Assembly (NCBI GenBank): GCA_002110465.1
Contig: NEED01000009.1
Span: forward strand, 1-64,000
Origin: an unicellular cyanobacterium SU2
GTDB taxonomy: Bacteria > Cyanobacteriota > Cyanobacteriia > Cyanobacteriales > Microcystaceae
Reading direction: 5' to 3'
Length of the DNA: 64,000 nucleotides
In this document: positions 35,243 to 45,399 of the stretch, piece after piece
Position numbering within the stretch: the stretch's first letter is position 1
Layout: each line of letters starts with the position of its first letter
Made by a program: the position numbers and the translations under genes
The notes under the pieces: model-generated
Database searches by the model: none
What the model saw: the letters and a program-made list of their open reading frames with translations, nothing else
What the model was told of the DNA's origin: nothing

Positions 35243-36019
35243 ATGTCTACCTCTATAAAAGAAAATTTAAAAATAGAAACCCTACGCCTATTTCGTGACT
35301 ACCAACAAACTGGGAGTGCCCGTTTGCGTAATCAAATTCTAGAACTAAATTTTGGCTTGGTTCGCAAAGAAGCACACCATTGGGTTAACCAGTGTCCTGA
35401 AAGCTACGATGATTTGTTACAAGTTGGGTCATTGGGACTCCTAAGAGCGATTGAACGGTTTAATCATCAAAAGGGGAGTGCCTTTAGTTCCTTTGCCCTT
35501 CCTTATATTAGAGGGGATATTCAACACTATCTACGGGATAAAGGGTATTCGGTTCGTATTCCTCGACGTTGGTTAGAATTGGGCCGACAGTCTATGAACA
35601 TTAAGCAAGAATTTCGTGAAAAGTTTCACCGTCAACCCACAGATTCCGAAATTGCTCACATTTTAGAAATTCCTCTCAAACAATGGCAAGAGATTAAACT
35701 CGCTTTTCAAAACCGTGAACCCATTAGCCTCGATATGAAAGTGGGTAATGATAGTGAGGGACAAACAAGTTTAGGAGATTTAGTTCCTGACCATAACTAT
35801 CGCAGTTTTCAATTAGTTCAAGAAGATCAATATCGCTTACAACAAGGATTATCTCAATTAGAAGAGCGTACCCGACGAGTTCTAGAATTTGTCTTTCTCA
35901 AGGATTTGACTCAGCGAGAAACGGCTGAACAATTAGGAATTAGCGTGGTTACGGTCTCCCGTCGCGTTAAAAAAGGTCTAGAGATTCTCAAAAAAACTAT
36001 GGCAACGGAGATTTGTTAA
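35243..36019 (+). CDS. sigF: SigF-type RNA polymerase sigma factor (group 3)
   Basis: This 258-residue sigma factor has region 2 (YDDLLQVGSLGLLRAIERF and FSSFALPYIRGDIQHYLRDK), region 3 (RIPRRWLELGRQ) and region 4 with the helix-turn-helix TQRETAEQLGISVVTVSRR. It lacks the region 1 found in housekeeping sigma factors, so it belongs to the SigF/SigB group. In other cyanobacteria SigF drives pili, motility and surface genes and responds to stress. It starts at ATG 35243; a TTG at 35228 would add five residues. It is followed by a terminator shared with glgP. Confidence 0.9.
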   Translation: MSTSIKENLKIETLRLFRDYQQTGSARLRNQILELNFGLVRKEAHHWVNQCPESYDDLLQVGSLGLLRAIERFNHQKGSAFSSFALPYIRGDIQHYLRDKGYSVRIPRRWLELGRQSMNIKQEFREKFHRQPTDSEIAHILEIPLKQWQEIKLAFQNREPISLDMKVGNDSEGQTSLGDLVPDHNYRSFQLVQEDQYRLQQGLSQLEERTRRVLEFVFLKDLTQRETAEQLGISVVTVSRRVKKGLEILKKTMATEIC

Positions 36020-36121
36020 ATCTTTTTCGAGGGAACGAGGAACGGACAACACGAAACAGTGTTCTTCTGTTCTCTGCGAGGCTTTCATCAAGGTTAAATA
36101 TTTCCCTTAAACCCTTATGAG

Positions 36122-36159
36122 AAAAACACCAGATTCAGCTAAGCAATACTGGTGTTTTT
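36122..36159. terminator. Bidirectional intrinsic terminator between sigF and glgP
   Basis: An 11-bp perfect stem (AAAAACACCAG / CTGGTGTTTTT) surrounds a 16-base loop. It carries A and T runs on its two sides, so it can work for both convergent genes. Confidence 0.8.
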
Positions 36160-36184
36160 AACTGATTAAATGATTGATCAAAGA

Positions 36185-38722
36185 TTAGCTTAAAGTAGCT
36201 GGGTCATAATCTTCAATCTTGATGGTTACAGGGTCAACACCCCAAATTTCCTTGCAATATTCCCGGATGGTGCGATCGCTCGAAAATTTACCCATACGTG
36301 CCGCGTTAAGAATTGACATATCTGTCCACTTTTCATGATCGCGGTAAGCATGACTAACGGCTTCTTGAGCATCAATATAAGATTGATAATCCGCCATTAA
36401 CATATAAGGATCATGAGACATTAAAGGTCCAACAATGGGTTGGAATAACTCCCCATCTCCATGGCTAAAATAGCCACCCGCAATGCGATCAATAACACCC
36501 CGTAATTCTTCATTATTATGGTAATAATCCATGGGATTATATCCATGAGCTTTGAGATTATAAACTTCTTCTGCGGTTAAACCAAACAAGAAGAAATTCT
36601 CAGCCCCTGCTTCTTCGCGGATTTCAATATTTGCTCCGTCTAAGGTTCCAATGGTTAAAGCCCCATTCATGGCAAACTTCATGTTACCAGTTCCAGAAGC
36701 TTCTTTTCCAGCAGTGGAAACCTGTTCAGATAAATCAGCCGCCGGATATATCCGTTGACCCAAGGAGACGTTAAAGTTAGGCAAGAAGACCACTTTTAAC
36801 CGTCCTCGAACATCGGGATCTTTATTCACCACTTCGGCTACGGAATTAACCAATTTAATAACCAATTTAGCTAAGAAATAGCCAGGGGCAGCTTTACCAC
36901 CAAAAATGAAGGTTCGAGGGAGAATATCAATGTGAGGATTTTGTTTGATGCGGTTATAAAGGGTAATGATGTGTAACACCATTAAGTGTTGCCGCTTGTA
37001 TTCGTGAATTCGCTTGACTTGAACATCAAACAGGGAATTAGGATCAACTTGGATGTTTCTGTGTTTGAGGATATAGGCCGCTAAGCTACGTTTATTGTTT
37101 TGCTTAATTTCACGCCAACGATGACGGAAATCAGAATCATGGACAAAATTTTCTATTTTCCGCATTTCATCCAAATTCTTGAGCCAACCATCCCCAATTT
37201 TTTCGTTGATTAAGGCCGCTAATTCTAGGTTACACAGGAGAATCCAACGGCGTGGGGTAACTCCATTGGTTTTGTTGTAGAATTTCTCAGGCCAGAGTTT
37301 AGCAAAGTGTTTGAGGGTATCTTTTTTCAAAAGTTCCGTATGTAAAGCCGCTACGCCATTAATAGCATGGGAACCAACACAGGCTAAATTAGCCATACGG
37401 ATTAGCTTTTCTTCTCTTTCTTCTACTAAGGAGAGATTAGAGACTAATTGGTCATCTCCAGGGAACCAAGTTCTCACATCTTCGAGGAAACGATGGTTGA
37501 TTTCGTAAATGATTTCTAGATGTCGGGGGAGAAGACTACCAAAGAGTCCGGCTGGCCAACGTTCTAGGGCTTCTGGTAACAGGGTATGATTGGTATAAGC
37601 TAGGGTTTTTTGAGTGATATCCCAAGCTTGTTCCCAAGCATAATGGTGTTTGTCCATTAACAAGCGCATCAATTCAGCGACAGACACCGCAGGGTGAGTA
37701 TCGTTGAGTTGAACCGCTACTTTTTCGTGGAAATCATCTAAGCTATCGTGGGTTCGTAGATGAATGCGGATTAAATCCTGTAAAGATGCTGAAACAAAGA
37801 AGTATTGTTGCGCTAAACGGAGTTGTCGTCCGGCAGGGGTATTATCGTTAGGATAGAGAACCTTGGAAATGGTCTCTGCATCCATTTTCTCAGCTACCGC
37901 TTGGTCGTATTGTCCAGCGTTGAAGGCATCAAAATTAAAGGCTTCACTGGCTTCTGCTTTCCATAGGCGCAGGGGGTTTACCGTATTCGTTTTATAACCA
38001 GGAACGGGTGTATCATAAGGAATAGCCAGGATAGTACGGGCTGGAATCCATACCATTCTGGTATTACCCGCTTCATCGTGAACCATTTCTGTATGGCCGC
38101 CTAGTTTGACTTCAACACTTTCTGTGGGACGAGGTAATTCCCAAGGATTGCCAAATCTTAGCCAGTTATCAGGAATTTCTGCTTGCCAGCCATCTCTGAT
38201 CGTTTGATGGAAGATGCCGAATTCGTAGCGAATACCATAGCCAATGGCAGGTACTTCTAAGGAGGCGAGAGAATCAAGAAAACACGCGGCTAAGCGACCT
38301 AAACCTCCATTACCTAGACCAGGATCGGGTTCTTGTTCGATAATTTGGTCAAAATCGAGACCCAATTCCTCCACAATCTGACGCATCTTATCATATATAC
38401 CTAGGTTGATGAGGTTATTTCCTAGGTGACGACCCATCAAGAATTCAGCCGATAAGTAAGAAACAATTTTGACTTTTTCTTTTTTGTAAGTTTCTACAGT
38501 TTTCAAGAAGCGATGCAAAAGGCGATCGCGGACAGTGTAAGCAACAGCTACATAATAGTTATATAGGGAGGCATTGGAACGATCAAGGCCTTGAAGGTAG
38601 AAGAGATTGTCTAGAAACGCACGTTTGAGGGTTTCTGCACTCATCCCAGTGCGATCGTCTTCGACTTTAATATTTGATTGAGGGGTGAAAGTATCCATAT
38701 TAGGGTCGTAGGTTTTCTCCAT
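36185..38722 (-). CDS. glgP: Glycogen phosphorylase
   Basis: This 845-residue enzyme releases glucose-1-phosphate from glycogen. It shows the N-terminal AEFLMGRHLGNNL and EQEPDPGLGNGGLGRLAACF. The catalytic block VKRIHEYKRQHL follows, with the PLP-binding loop EASGTGNMKFAMNG and its Lys near residue 680. Length and motifs are full. The allosteric phosphorylation site of animal enzymes is absent, as in other bacteria. Near sigF, with which it converges, it contributes to dark carbon use. It starts at ATG 38722. Confidence 0.97.
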   Translation of the reverse strand: MEKTYDPNMDTFTPQSNIKVEDDRTGMSAETLKRAFLDNLFYLQGLDRSNASLYNYYVAVAYTVRDRLLHRFLKTVETYKKEKVKIVSYLSAEFLMGRHLGNNLINLGIYDKMRQIVEELGLDFDQIIEQEPDPGLGNGGLGRLAACFLDSLASLEVPAIGYGIRYEFGIFHQTIRDGWQAEIPDNWLRFGNPWELPRPTESVEVKLGGHTEMVHDEAGNTRMVWIPARTILAIPYDTPVPGYKTNTVNPLRLWKAEASEAFNFDAFNAGQYDQAVAEKMDAETISKVLYPNDNTPAGRQLRLAQQYFFVSASLQDLIRIHLRTHDSLDDFHEKVAVQLNDTHPAVSVAELMRLLMDKHHYAWEQAWDITQKTLAYTNHTLLPEALERWPAGLFGSLLPRHLEIIYEINHRFLEDVRTWFPGDDQLVSNLSLVEEREEKLIRMANLACVGSHAINGVAALHTELLKKDTLKHFAKLWPEKFYNKTNGVTPRRWILLCNLELAALINEKIGDGWLKNLDEMRKIENFVHDSDFRHRWREIKQNNKRSLAAYILKHRNIQVDPNSLFDVQVKRIHEYKRQHLMVLHIITLYNRIKQNPHIDILPRTFIFGGKAAPGYFLAKLVIKLVNSVAEVVNKDPDVRGRLKVVFLPNFNVSLGQRIYPAADLSEQVSTAGKEASGTGNMKFAMNGALTIGTLDGANIEIREEAGAENFFLFGLTAEEVYNLKAHGYNPMDYYHNNEELRGVIDRIAGGYFSHGDGELFQPIVGPLMSHDPYMLMADYQSYIDAQEAVSHAYRDHEKWTDMSILNAARMGKFSSDRTIREYCKEIWGVDPVTIKIEDYDPATLS

Positions 38723-39045
38723 AATTGATACATCCTGAGTTAATTTTGCAGGATGATACTGGTGCAGATAAGCAACTACTGGCCAGCATAAGCGATTATT
38801 CTTGGAACTACAGTTTATTTAGTTACGTTTTGCTGACAAACCTAATTTTTAAAAAAGGCTAAATGTCAATGCTTAAAGGTTTCAAATGAATATATTTCGC
38901 TCTTCTAGTCTAATAGCTGTTGACTTGGTTTCTTTCTATTCTTTAGGTTTATTTAAGGCATCATAATATTAAATTAAGAGTTTGTGAACTAAAAACGTTT
39001 GTCGATAAAACTCTACAATCAAAAAAAGCAATTAACAATTCATAT
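38723..39045. other. Intergenic region, nothing assigned
   Basis: About 320 bp upstream of glgP and downstream of the coupled MscS gene. It is AT-rich, with no gene or hairpin of note. Confidence 0.4.
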
Positions 39046-40395
39046 TCACTTAATTTGTTGTATTTTTACAGCATCATCGTTACGAATATGTAAATCTCTT
39101 TGAGGATAGGGAATCTCAATATCATGATCAGCGAATTTTTGCCAGATATCACAAACTAATTGGCTAGTGATTGTTTTACCACTTAAGGGATCATCAATCC
39201 AGAATTTCAGTTCAAAGTCAACACTAGAGTCACCAAAACCGATAGCAAAAGCTTTAGGATTAGGAATTTTTAAGACACGAGAATTTTCATCCGCTACTTG
39301 TAAAAGAATATCAATTACTTTTTGGGGATTACATTGGTAACTAGCTCCGACTGTAACAGAGCGATAAACGAGGGGATTACTTCCTGTAAAAGTTGTGACA
39401 TTTTCTGTAAAAAACGTTTGATTAGGAATTATTTTTTCAGAATTATCGCTAATTATTTGAACCGTGGTTGCCCTTATTCCTAGTTGTTTGACTTGACTCA
39501 TTTCATTATCAATACTAATAACATCATCTGGTTTTAAGGCTCCTTCAAATAATAGCCAAATACCACTTACAAAATTACTAATAATTTCCTTTAAACCAAA
39601 ACCAATACCGACAGATAAACCTCCTGTAATAGCAGCCACTGCAGTCGGACTAATTCCCACATAACCGAAAATCAAAACAATTCCTAGTCCGCTCAAAAAG
39701 TACCGCAAAATCAAAGCGACAACTTGACTAATTCTAGGATCTTTACGAACTTCTGAAGAAAACAGATAAAGTAATACTTTTTCAAATAGAGATGCTCCAA
39801 CAATCCAAAAATATAAGCCAGCAACCATAATAAAAATATCGTGTAAAGTTATTATTTCTCCAAATAAATTAATTAAAGGGGTACGAGAAATTTTTGGTAA
39901 ATTAGTAAATAAATTTATCGTTTTTACCAAAACAAATAAAGAAAATAATGGGGCAAAAAAACGATAATGATAATGCTCAACAGATTTAATCGGAAATATA
40001 AGATAGAGAGATACTAAAAAAAGACGATAAAATCCGTAAATCCAAAGCAATTTAATAGAATCGTTTAAATATCCTGCAAACCAATCTTGATGAAGAAAAC
40101 AAAGTTTAACCAAACTAATTATAATTAAACTAAGGGTAGGAGTGAGAAGATAATAAAGTAAAGCCGATCCATATTGTTGCCAAATAAAGCGTATATTTTT
40201 CTTCTCAAATTGACTAATCTCAGGAAAACGCCGCCTAAACTTAATCCAGATCCATTGAGAAAATAGCCATGATAAAAAAATGAATCCAACAATAGCTAAA
40301 ATCTGAATTTGAACGGCAGGACGTTGGAGGATAATACTAATTCTGAGAAGTTCATCCCAAAAATAAGCCCCATTGAGTACAGTTTGTTTATTCAT
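39046..40395 (-). CDS. MscS-family channel coupled to a solute-binding lipoprotein
   Basis: This 449-residue protein has about five membrane segments (between residues 27 and 210). The MscS pore is ITGGLSVGIGFGLKEIISNFVSGIW (near 258-282), then the beta domain ALKPDDVISIDNEMSQVKQLGIRAT and a C-terminal cytoplasmic part. Its start codon overlaps the stop of the upstream lipoprotein gene by 4 bp (ATGA), so the two are translationally coupled. MscS channels normally answer tension, and coupling to a substrate-binding protein is unusual. A ligand-gated or ligand-tuned channel is the inference. Confidence 0.85.
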   Translation of the reverse strand: MNKQTVLNGAYFWDELLRISIILQRPAVQIQILAIVGFIFLSWLFSQWIWIKFRRRFPEISQFEKKNIRFIWQQYGSALLYYLLTPTLSLIIISLVKLCFLHQDWFAGYLNDSIKLLWIYGFYRLFLVSLYLIFPIKSVEHYHYRFFAPLFSLFVLVKTINLFTNLPKISRTPLINLFGEIITLHDIFIMVAGLYFWIVGASLFEKVLLYLFSSEVRKDPRISQVVALILRYFLSGLGIVLIFGYVGISPTAVAAITGGLSVGIGFGLKEIISNFVSGIWLLFEGALKPDDVISIDNEMSQVKQLGIRATTVQIISDNSEKIIPNQTFFTENVTTFTGSNPLVYRSVTVGASYQCNPQKVIDILLQVADENSRVLKIPNPKAFAIGFGDSSVDFELKFWIDDPLSGKTITSQLVCDIWQKFADHDIEIPYPQRDLHIRNDDAVKIQQIK

Positions 40396-41657
40396 GGATA
40401 AGAACCAAATGTATCGTTACTCGTTTGGCTTAATTGAGCCGCAGCTTGCTTAGGAGTCATTTCTCCTACTAAGACTTTTTTATAAAGTAGATCACCATAC
40501 TTAAAGATAGCTTCATACTGCTCTAATTGGTCAAGAGAAACTACGACCCCCGTTTGAGATTGATCCAATAAAACCCCTTGCATAGGAAACAAAGTTCGGT
40601 TAACGATGGTATTTTTATTAACAGGAATCAGAAAAGGCATTGCTACTTGTACTTTTTGTTGGGATTCAGGATTTGTAAAAAATTGAGCTACTCGAAGGGA
40701 AATTTGATGTTGATTAGCACTAGATGCACCGTTGAAAATATAAGCAACTGTCCACAAAGGAGGGGTTGCAGGTCGATTTTCCCTGCCAGGTAAGACTGTT
40801 ACCCCTAACTTATTATTACCGAGAGCATCTGTCAGATAAGGAAGCCAACCCGATGAACAGGTAATATAAGCTAACTTGCCTTGAATAAAGGCGGTTTGAA
40901 GGGCTTCTGAATCCTCAATTAGGAAAAAATTAGGCTCGTTTACCGCATTTTTGAGCCATTTCATCCAATTAGACCACCCTTGGTTTTTTCCTAAAATAAT
41001 TTGACCTGACTCATCGAATAGCTGACCCCCAAAAATTCCGGTTCCCCAAAATGCCTCCCCAAAACCTGAATGTAACCCGACAGAATAACCTTGACGCGCT
41101 TGGATAATTAGGTCATCTAATTGAGTGGGAAGTTGCTGTATTTTGTCTTTGTTGTAGCAAAGCACTTGAGTCGCTAAACGAACAGGTAAAGCATAAATTT
41201 GGCTATAGTAACGCACCTGTTTTAAACTGTCGGGACGAAACTGAGAGAGGTCTAGCTCTTCTTCATTAAGTGGTTTTAAATGTGTTTGCTGAATTAACTT
41301 GGTAATCTCATTTCTAGCAAAAAAGGAAACGGCAAATAAATCTGGTCCAGCACCCCTTTCAATTTGTTCAACAAATTGTGTTAAATTTAGCTTTGTTGGT
41401 AGAAATTCTACCACAATTTTAACTTGGGGATGGAGTTGAATAAATTCCTGAACACCATCGTTGAGAATTTTTTTAAACTTACTGCTTTGCTCATCTGTTA
41501 AACCAAAGGGGTATTCTACCCACATTAAAATCTCTCCTGATAAGGGTAGTTTTTGTTCAGGAGATCTGCTAACTTGAGTTTGAGTCGCGCTACAACCTGT
41601 GAGTAAAATTAGGAAAATTAGGGCAATTTTTATGAGTTTGTTGGAGACTAGCATCAA
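40392..41657 (-). CDS. Extracellular solute-binding lipoprotein (family 1 type)
   Basis: This 421-residue protein has a lipoprotein signal ending in the lipobox LLTGC (Cys near residue 22). The binding-protein body shows GAGPDLFAVSFFARNEI, YALPVRLATQVLCYNKDKI and an end with FFTNPESQQKVQVAMPFLIPVN. This resembles sugar-binding (MalE-like) ABC receptors. No ABC permease or ATPase gene is nearby. Its stop overlaps the MscS gene start by 4 bp. It probably sits on the periplasmic side of the inner membrane and could present its ligand state to that channel. Confidence 0.87.
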   Translation of the reverse strand: MMLVSNKLIKIALIFLILLTGCSATQTQVSRSPEQKLPLSGEILMWVEYPFGLTDEQSSKFKKILNDGVQEFIQLHPQVKIVVEFLPTKLNLTQFVEQIERGAGPDLFAVSFFARNEITKLIQQTHLKPLNEEELDLSQFRPDSLKQVRYYSQIYALPVRLATQVLCYNKDKIQQLPTQLDDLIIQARQGYSVGLHSGFGEAFWGTGIFGGQLFDESGQIILGKNQGWSNWMKWLKNAVNEPNFFLIEDSEALQTAFIQGKLAYITCSSGWLPYLTDALGNNKLGVTVLPGRENRPATPPLWTVAYIFNGASSANQHQISLRVAQFFTNPESQQKVQVAMPFLIPVNKNTIVNRTLFPMQGVLLDQSQTGVVVSLDQLEQYEAIFKYGDLLYKKVLVGEMTPKQAAAQLSQTSNDTFGSYP

Positions 41658-41720
41658 TCTTAAATTATGACCAATTTCATACTATTAAATCTACCAAAAT
41701 ATAATGATTTTATCTGTAAA

Positions 41721-42305
41721 TTATTCAATTTCTGTTTCATCAATTAAGATAACATTTTCATAAATCAAATTCACTGAATAATTAAATTCTACAGAGTTTA
41801 ACTGTAATTCGTCACTTTCTGAAAAAGTATGTAATTCCCAAAATCCTTGCTCATTAATCCGAAAACATTCAATATATTTTTGCTCTGAACTTACTAAAAC
41901 ATATTCTTGTAATGTTTCAATTTTGCGATAGTTTTGAAATTTTTTACCTCGATCCAATCCTTCGGTACTTGGAGACAAAACCTCAATGATTAAACAAGGA
42001 TATTGTAAAAATTTAATTGCTTTTTGATCTCGTTGATCACAACTAACTACTACATCAGGATAATGATAAAATCTACTGTCTGCTATCTGAACTTTAGCAT
42101 CATAAATCTGTACCTTACAGCTTTGACTGCGTAGATGATTCCGTAAAGCAGAAGCAAAATTGAAACTAATATCATTATGAGGAAGTGTTCCTCCTGTCAT
42201 TGTGTAAACTTCCCCCTCCATATATTCATACTTCAGGGGTTGTTTTTCTTCCCATTCTAGATACTGTTCGGCAGTCATGTAATAATGTTCTGATGCTGCA
42301 ACCAT
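41721..42305 (-). CDS. Uma2-type (DUF820) putative endonuclease
   Basis: This 194-residue protein belongs to the PD-(D/E)xK-fold family abundant in cyanobacteria: TAEQYLEWEEKQPLKYEYMEGEVY at the N-terminus, HYPDVVVSCD (catalytic Asp) and CLIIEVLSPSTEGLDRGKKFQNYR (Glu and Lys). All putative catalytic residues are in place. These genes occur in dozens of copies per genome, and their role is unproven. It starts at ATG 42305. Confidence 0.85.
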   Translation of the reverse strand: MVAASEHYYMTAEQYLEWEEKQPLKYEYMEGEVYTMTGGTLPHNDISFNFASALRNHLRSQSCKVQIYDAKVQIADSRFYHYPDVVVSCDQRDQKAIKFLQYPCLIIEVLSPSTEGLDRGKKFQNYRKIETLQEYVLVSSEQKYIECFRINEQGFWELHTFSESDELQLNSVEFNYSVNLIYENVILIDETEIE

Positions 42306-42510
42306 TTTAATGTACTCTTTTTAAAATTTTTTAGTATTAGATATTATTGACTTTATTTATCATTCTATTTTAATAAAAATTTTATACTAGTTAAGTCAAA
42401 AATTTTTGAGCTTTAGGCAATAAGCAAAAACAAGGCAATAGACAATGGGTAATAAATTACAGTGTATTATACTAGGTGAGAAAATTCTATATTAAAATTA
42501 CTCAATTTTT

Positions 42511-42909
42511 TTAAATAAATAAGCTTGACTCAAGGTTAAAATAATCTCCTAATGCTTTTGCTTGTGCTTTGCTAATAGTACGTTTTCCATTAACAACTTC
42601 AGAAACCACACCACTTGATCCAATAATACCCACTAAGTCAGCTTGACGAGTTCCACTAACTTCCATTAAATGTTGTAGAATTTCGTGAGGAGTTGATGAG
42701 TCCATAGGAAAGTTTTCAGTTTCATAAACTTCAATTAAAGTGATTAAAAGTTGATAAATTGCGGTTTCTTCTGGGGTGAGATCTTTCTGAAAGGTTAATT
42801 GTTCTGCAAGGGTTAATGCTTGTTGATATTCCTCTTCAGATTCAATGATTTTAGGTGCTATTTCAAATAGAAGACTTCGATAGGTGTCTTGATCAAAAGT
42901 AAGGGTCAT
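42511..42909 (-). CDS. higA: HigA-like antitoxin with C-terminal HTH
   Basis: This 132-residue protein has a helical N-terminal half and a Xre-type helix-turn-helix in the second half (QADLVGIIGSSGVVSEVVNG). It belongs to the COG5499-type antitoxins. The start at ATG 42909 (MTLTFDQ) is preferred over a more upstream Met at 42939, which would lengthen the overlap. With it, the gene still overlaps the end of the toxin gene by 17 bp. It should bind the toxin and repress the shared promoter upstream of higB. Confidence 0.82.
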   Translation of the reverse strand: MTLTFDQDTYRSLLFEIAPKIIESEEEYQQALTLAEQLTFQKDLTPEETAIYQLLITLIEVYETENFPMDSSTPHEILQHLMEVSGTRQADLVGIIGSSGVVSEVVNGKRTISKAQAKALGDYFNLESSLFI

Positions 42910-43192
42910 TTTTCCATCCCTCTTTGTCATATTCTGCATGGGTTAAAAGATATTTATAATAGATAACTTGAGTTTCATAATTAATTCCAACAATTAAACG
43001 ATAATGATTTCCTTTAAGGTTAAAAATAGTAAAATTACCAACTGCTTCAGCATCTCGATAAATTCGACGGACTTCTTCTAGGTTTTGCCATTGTGCTTGT
43101 TTAACAGCAGCATACCAGTTATCAATTTGTTTCTTAACATCGGGATACTTCGCAGCATCTTTTCTTAGATAAGAAATTGAAATTATTTTCAT
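42893..43192 (-). CDS. higB: HigB-type mRNA interferase toxin
   Basis: This 99-residue protein matches the HigB toxin family (RelE-like fold): the NLKGNHYRLIVGINYE core and the C-terminal YKYLLTHAEYDKEGW, whose H-x-E-Y-D motif is diagnostic. HigB cleaves mRNA on the ribosome. The toxin-first order, with the antitoxin overlapping at its 3' end, is typical for HigBA. All key residues seem intact. Confidence 0.85.
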   Translation of the reverse strand: MKIISISYLRKDAAKYPDVKKQIDNWYAAVKQAQWQNLEEVRRIYRDAEAVGNFTIFNLKGNHYRLIVGINYETQVIYYKYLLTHAEYDKEGWKNDPYF

Positions 43193-43518
43193 AATTTTTA
43201 TAGTGATTATTAGAATTGTTTGTTTTCATTGTTATTGTCATTTTCCTGTTTGTTTCTTGCTTATATTGCCTATGATCATTCTCTCAAAATGAGAGGATTA
43301 TGTCAAGGGTCTTGTGATTCTGAGTAGGATAATCACCGAAGTTACCCTATTTACTCAGTTTCGGTTATGGTAGTTTAAGTTAAAATTAGAGAATTGCTAT
43401 AATCAAGAAGTAATCGCCTTAACAAAACAAGCGATTAGTAAAGAAATACAAAATCTAAAAAATAAGTAGGAGTTAACACCCGTTAATCCCTACCAATAAC
43501 TATTCACTATTCACTAAT
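43193..43518. other. Intergenic region with STRR repeat
   Basis: About 325 bp upstream of higBA, so it should contain the higBA promoter. Two copies of CTATTCA and a partial third lie at 43500-43516, next to the stop of the DUF3352 gene. No gene was found. Confidence 0.4.
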
Positions 43519-45201
43519 TTAACGAACGCCTAAATTAAAGAAAATGGTTGCACGACGGATACCATGTTCTTTTCCTTGACTGCTAATCGTGAGCGATCGC
43601 AGATTATTTAACAGAGGTTTGATAGACAATTCAAGGACTTTAACAATGGGCAATTTTTGCTCTAATAATTTTTCTCCTTGACTCCAATCTACATAGAAAT
43701 AACCATCATTTTCTGGAGCTAAAGCTGCAATAGCTTGCTGTAATTTCTCACTGCGAATTAAAGTAATTTCTGGGGTTGAAAGTGCCTGGGACATCGCTTC
43801 AACTGAAGTAGCAAAAATAACATAGTCATCCACTTCTGCATGAACACCACTGACTCGCGCTTCTAAACGGGCTAAATTCCCCTTATTTTCCATGGCTGTA
43901 CTCAGTTTTGTCCAGGCGGTTACGGTGGTATCCAATAACGGCAAATTCCCGACACTATATCCCTGTTCTTGTGCTAATTGATCAAACTTTTCCCCCCACT
44001 CAGAAAAATTAACATCTGGTACTTTTTTAGCCACAAAAATTCCATCGAGTTTACCCCGATCTGAACCAGGGATGAGAGCTAAGCTAAATTCTCCTTGAAT
44101 AGCCGGAAAAACTTCTTCAGGCAAATTCACCCCTAAAGGCTCTTGAACAGAGATTAGGGTGCGATTTAACAACTGTTGTAGGGGACTCTCGTTAGCCAGT
44201 CCTGTCTCGATTTGACTCCACAATTGATTTAAGTTGGTTCCTGCTGCTGTTAAGACACTGTTAGCCGGTATATAAGCTAATGCACCTACAGGTTCAGATA
44301 AAGCGGGGGGTTGTTCCCCTTGTTCTGATCCCCCAATCAAGGCGGTTTGGGCCACTAACCCCTCAGATTTTAGGGAAAAAGCGACTGTTAAAGTTTGAGT
44401 GATTTCTGGAAGTTCGGGGATGGGTAAATTGCCTAACCAAGCCGATAAAGCTGGAAAATTAGCATAAACGATGCCAATACGAGGCTCAGCAATCGTTTTT
44501 AACGCTTCTTGATAGGTGGGAGAATTTCTGAGGTTTAACTCTCGAACTTGGACATTATTGATCGCATCCCTGAGTATTCTAGGATCGTTGGCAAATAACA
44601 CCACATTGTCTAGAATAGCCGTGGCCGAAAGACGGATATTAACTGAATGTTCACGGAGACGTTGATAAATTAAGTTCACCCCTTTGTAAGGTTCAAAAAT
44701 TAAATCTGAGGTTCCAGCGATCGCCTCTTTAGAATAGGAACTCTGGAGAAATTCTTTGGCTAATTCTTTATCTTTGGTGGTGACAGCTAATAAATAACCC
44801 GGTTTGACCCCATTATCTGGGTTGTGATCAAAGTCCAGGGAGGTGACAGCTAAGGTAATTTCTTCCCCTAACCAGGGTTGAATCTGAGTTTCATAATCAA
44901 GTCCAGTTTTCGATAAAAGTTGCTTTTCGAGAGCCAGGAATTCTCGGTGCGATCGCCGTCTATTTTGGGGAAAGGCGATCAACTGAGCTAAGGATTCTAG
45001 ACGATCAGGGTTGACCAGTAATGACACCATCACAGGAGCCTGTTTCGGCACAAAGATCGCCGTTATAGGTTCTTTAAGAACCCCTCCTGGTAATAGATTG
45101 AGAGGACTTTGGCCTAAGATCCAATACAGACTAGCACCCGCCCCAGATAGGAGGATGAGGACACTAATGGCTAGGATGATGAAGAAAGAACGAAGCTTCA
45201 C
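43519..45201 (-). CDS. DUF3352 family protein, membrane anchored
   Basis: This 560-residue protein has an N-terminal membrane anchor (residues 5-27). A large periplasmic domain follows, of a family widespread in cyanobacteria (DUF3352) and of unknown function. Recognisable parts are FVPKQAPVMVSLLVNPDRL, TGLDYETQIQPWLGEEITLAVT and NDGYFYVDWSQGE. Cyanobacterial relatives are annotated only as conserved proteins. It starts at ATG 45201. Confidence 0.8.
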   Translation of the reverse strand: MKLRSFFIILAISVLILLSGAGASLYWILGQSPLNLLPGGVLKEPITAIFVPKQAPVMVSLLVNPDRLESLAQLIAFPQNRRRSHREFLALEKQLLSKTGLDYETQIQPWLGEEITLAVTSLDFDHNPDNGVKPGYLLAVTTKDKELAKEFLQSSYSKEAIAGTSDLIFEPYKGVNLIYQRLREHSVNIRLSATAILDNVVLFANDPRILRDAINNVQVRELNLRNSPTYQEALKTIAEPRIGIVYANFPALSAWLGNLPIPELPEITQTLTVAFSLKSEGLVAQTALIGGSEQGEQPPALSEPVGALAYIPANSVLTAAGTNLNQLWSQIETGLANESPLQQLLNRTLISVQEPLGVNLPEEVFPAIQGEFSLALIPGSDRGKLDGIFVAKKVPDVNFSEWGEKFDQLAQEQGYSVGNLPLLDTTVTAWTKLSTAMENKGNLARLEARVSGVHAEVDDYVIFATSVEAMSQALSTPEITLIRSEKLQQAIAALAPENDGYFYVDWSQGEKLLEQKLPIVKVLELSIKPLLNNLRSLTISSQGKEHGIRRATIFFNLGVR

Positions 45202-45399
45202 AGTAATTTGTCGTTTGTGATCAATGACTACTTTCGATTGTAGTTTTCTTTGGGAATTAAATCTTAACTCGACTGAACCTTGTTCAAGAAAACTTTGATT
45301 TTGTGAAACTATTTTAAGGTCACTTTCTTTCTCTTTCCCTATCTCCCCCTCCTAAAGCTGCTAAGCTATTAAACAATATTTTTAGAAGGATGTTGTTCT

